Positions 62,121 to 64,000 of a stretch of 64,000 nt of DNA are shown one piece after another. The DNA comes from Pseudomonadota bacterium. GTDB lineage: Bacteria; Pseudomonadota; Gammaproteobacteria; Steroidobacterales; Steroidobacteraceae. The stretch's first letter is position 1, and every line of letters begins with the position of its first letter. Under the pieces are notes generated by a model. It saw nothing but the letters and a program-made list of their open reading frames with translations. It did no database searches and had not been told where the DNA came from. The stretch lies in NCBI GenBank assembly GCA_023423935.1, contig JAFAEQ010000067.1, positions 62,001 to 126,000 of the forward strand, read 5' to 3'. The translations under genes were made by a program, and so were the position numbers.

Positions 62121-63822
62121 TAGCTTCGCGCATTACATTCAAAGGGCGGTGGAGCTTACCAATCACTTCATTGTAGGTGTGCCGCGTCAGCGCGACTGTC
62201 GCGGGAGAGAACTGCACAACATCAAACCCCCGTGTATCAACATCCTGGGGAAGCGCCTCCACCGCGAGAATCACTTGATGATCCGAACCCGCCGACTGGC
62301 CCAATACTTCGATCATCCGCTTGAGATTCTGTGGATCCTGGCCTGATTGCTGTGGTGTATCCACAACGAAAGGAAACCGTGGACTGTCGCCGTACTCGAC
62401 ATTTGCTCGCAGCATTGCCAGATGAATTGCAAGCATTGAACGTGGAGCACCGCTGCCTCCCGCCTGCGCACGCGCTCCCGCTTTCGGCTTCTTGAGTTGC
62501 TCTTGGGCGGGTACGTTCAGCGCACTGGACAAGCTCGCTACTTGATTCGCGAAGTAATCGCTTATCGTCTTCTGCCGGACTCTGTCTCGGAACTGCTTCA
62601 CCTTCGCGGCCAAAGCGCGCTCCTCCGTCTCAAGCCTTCCTAGCGCTTCGTCCAATTCCTCGTTAACGCGACGAAACGCCACATCGAGTGTCTTTTTACT
62701 ATGAGCGGCAAGCACCTCGTCCAATCGAAGACGCGACTTTCTCTCCTGCACCGTGCCTTCCATATCAGCGAGCGATTTCCCTATCCGCTTCAAGTCCCCA
62801 CGCAAGCGGGATTCGTCTTCGTGCGCGGTCGTTACTTTCCTTGAAAGCTCCGCAACCAGTTCAGAAATTGACTCCACATCCTGAGAGAGGGCCAGACGTG
62901 AATGAAAGGACTTCTCATGCAATGTGCCACACGTTGGGCACTCAACAGGACCGCCCGGCAACTCTGAAAAATAGGCAATATCAGCGACCAACTCCCGCTG
63001 AGCGGCGCGCGCTATTTCCAGATCCGCACGGAGTTTCTCGCGCTGGTTTACGGAGACCAGCAACGCACTCCTGACTCTCACTTGTTCTCGCTGAGTTTCT
63101 AGTGCCTTACGCCCGAGATCCGTTAGTTCGCGCCGAAAGGTAGCCAGGTCCAATGCTGGCAGCTGGCGCGGAAGGACGTCACGAACACTTCGAAATGCGA
63201 GTCGCTGCGCTTCCTTGTCTTTTCTCTTTTGATTTGCCCGACCCGCAACTTCGTCCTTGCGCCGCTTAGCTGCGAAATACTCATTCGGCCAAAGTCCGAT
63301 AAACGCCTCGAACACCTCGCTCTTCCACTTGCTGAACTGACCGAGTGATGTGTACGTATCCCAGTCAGCGCCCCAGCTACCATCCTGATCCATGTAGAAC
63401 GGAAGAGTTAAGTAGTCGAGTCCCGCTTGCGCGTAGTTGGTCGAATGCGGCCGCTGCAGTTGCAATTGATATCCGAAGAACTGGGCTATGTGGCTCACCC
63501 ACGACGACATATTATCTGATGCGAACATCAGCGTTTCGCCACCGCGAAACAGCGCCAACCGTTTGCCGCTCCGAATGACGAGAAACGGCTGATCGTGATA
63601 CTCGAACTCTAGGGCTGCGATCGTGTCGGGATCCCAATTTCCTTGATACCAATAGGCTGGCTCGCATCCAAATACCCAGAACAAATTCTTCGTGATTCGC
63701 GACTTACCGGTTGCGTTTGGCCCCAACAACAGCGTCTTGCCCGAGCTGAAGTTCTGCCTTCTCGCTGCTACGTCTCTTTCGGATACGAGCCACAGCGTCT
63801 TGAAGATCACTTGCCGGCTCAT
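62083..63822 (-). CDS. Rad50/SMC-like ATPase with zinc-hook motif
   Basis: 579 aa. Walker A is LLLGPNATGKSRITKN (~residues 31-46). Coiled-coil segments lie at ~180-270 and ~305-420, joined by a turn with VECPTCGTLHEKSFH, a CxxC zinc-hook pattern. The Walker B region is FPFVVDTPQQSGQD, with Asp-Thr-Pro where Rad50 has Asp-Glu. There is no nuclease in the visible part. The DNA is lower in G+C than its left neighbours. It is probably a DNA-end or defence-related ATPase; its function is inferred only. Confidence 0.7.
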   Translation of the reverse strand: MSRQVIFKTLWLVSERDVAARRQNFSSGKTLLLGPNATGKSRITKNLFWVFGCEPAYWYQGNWDPDTIAALEFEYHDQPFLVIRSGKRLALFRGGETLMFASDNMSSWVSHIAQFFGYQLQLQRPHSTNYAQAGLDYLTLPFYMDQDGSWGADWDTYTSLGQFSKWKSEVFEAFIGLWPNEYFAAKRRKDEVAGRANQKRKDKEAQRLAFRSVRDVLPRQLPALDLATFRRELTDLGRKALETQREQVRVRSALLVSVNQREKLRADLEIARAAQRELVADIAYFSELPGGPVECPTCGTLHEKSFHSRLALSQDVESISELVAELSRKVTTAHEDESRLRGDLKRIGKSLADMEGTVQERKSRLRLDEVLAAHSKKTLDVAFRRVNEELDEALGRLETEERALAAKVKQFRDRVRQKTISDYFANQVASLSSALNVPAQEQLKKPKAGARAQAGGSGAPRSMLAIHLAMLRANVEYGDSPRFPFVVDTPQQSGQDPQNLKRMIEVLGQSAGSDHQVILAVEALPQDVDTRGFDVVQFSPATVALTRHTYNEVIGKLHRPLNVMREAIKAKLEAAPETG

Positions 63823-64000
63823 TTTTCTTCCTCAGATTTCGTATCAGCCGCAACAGTGAATACGTCGATTGTGATTGCTTCATATAGCACCAAAAGAGCG
63901 ACCAGTTCGGCATATCCCGGAGCAAGGCCGGCGAATTGCGTCGGATTCGCTGCCTTCGCTGCGCCGATAGTGGAATCTAGCAGTGAACCGAGAGTCACGG
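63819..64000 (-). CDS. Partner of the ATPase, 5' part beyond the window
   Basis: The visible C-terminal 59 residues include TLGSLLDSTIGAAKAANP then GYAELVALLVLYEAITIDVF and an acidic TKSEEEK end. Its TGA overlaps the ATPase ATG (ATGA), so the two are cotranslated. No family was recognised. The start lies outside the window. Confidence 0.65.
   Translation of the reverse strand, partial: VTLGSLLDSTIGAAKAANPTQFAGLAPGYAELVALLVLYEAITIDVFTVAADTKSEEEK

Noticed and set aside
1..64000. tRNA, rRNA or riboswitch genes
   Set aside because: I looked through all gaps by eye and saw none; a covariance search would be needed to exclude small RNAs.

Overview
The window is a high-GC, gene-dense stretch of a gammaproteobacterial chromosome. 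The gene families (GspA/GspB, an MCE lipid-transport operon with PqiC-like lipoprotein, FadE, a large Oar-like TonB receptor, a tripartite RND pump) and the abundant short palindromic repeats suggest a Xanthomonadales/Nevskiales-like lineage such as Steroidobacteraceae. This is inferred from gene content and style only; there is no rRNA or tRNA in the window to confirm it.

Layout. 0-6.6 kb: exported CAP protein, Dps, a VOC protein, a phospholipase D-like protein and PEP carboxylase. 6.7-10.5 kb: a four-gene minus-strand MCE/Mla-type lipid transporter. 10.6-18.4 kb: MscS channel, trehalose-6-phosphate synthase, malate dehydrogenase, FadE and DNA polymerase IV. 18.4-24.4 kb: a YadG/YadH-like ABC-2 exporter, GspA-GspB and a WcaJ-type sugar-phosphate transferase. 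24.6-31.1 kb: a TetR regulator followed by a complete TolC-adaptor-RND efflux operon. 31.1-39.1 kb: FrnE-like oxidoreductase, a trans-sulfuration enzyme, an HTH regulator, a small beta-barrel, GNAT, two LysR regulators, DoxX and rhodanese. 39.1-56 kb: a repeat-rich zone that also carries an exported sugar isomerase/oxidoreductase pair, DUF899, S9 peptidase, TrmH-type methyltransferase, a flavoprotein, RlmE, a TonB receptor, aldo-keto reductase and DUF411. 56.3-62.1 kb: a tiny exported peptide and a tightly overlapping mxaRSACKL-type operon, with no methanol dehydrogenase gene in view. 62.1-64 kb: a lower-GC, probably acquired Rad50-like ATPase with a zinc-hook motif and a small overlapping partner gene cut by the window edge.

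The most unusual part is the repeat landscape. At least five repeat families occupy the intergenic spaces: (1) paired inverted G-rich arms flanking apparently unrelated spacers (five copies); (2) short palindromes whose two arms vary together; (3) CTAG-rich arrays, one with an exact 7-bp period; (4) a ~113-bp tandem array, in which one unit has extra sequence carrying a palindrome; (5) a ~145-150 bp MITE-like element in two inverted copies. Several genes end inside these repeats, so the repeats supply their stop codons or last residues.
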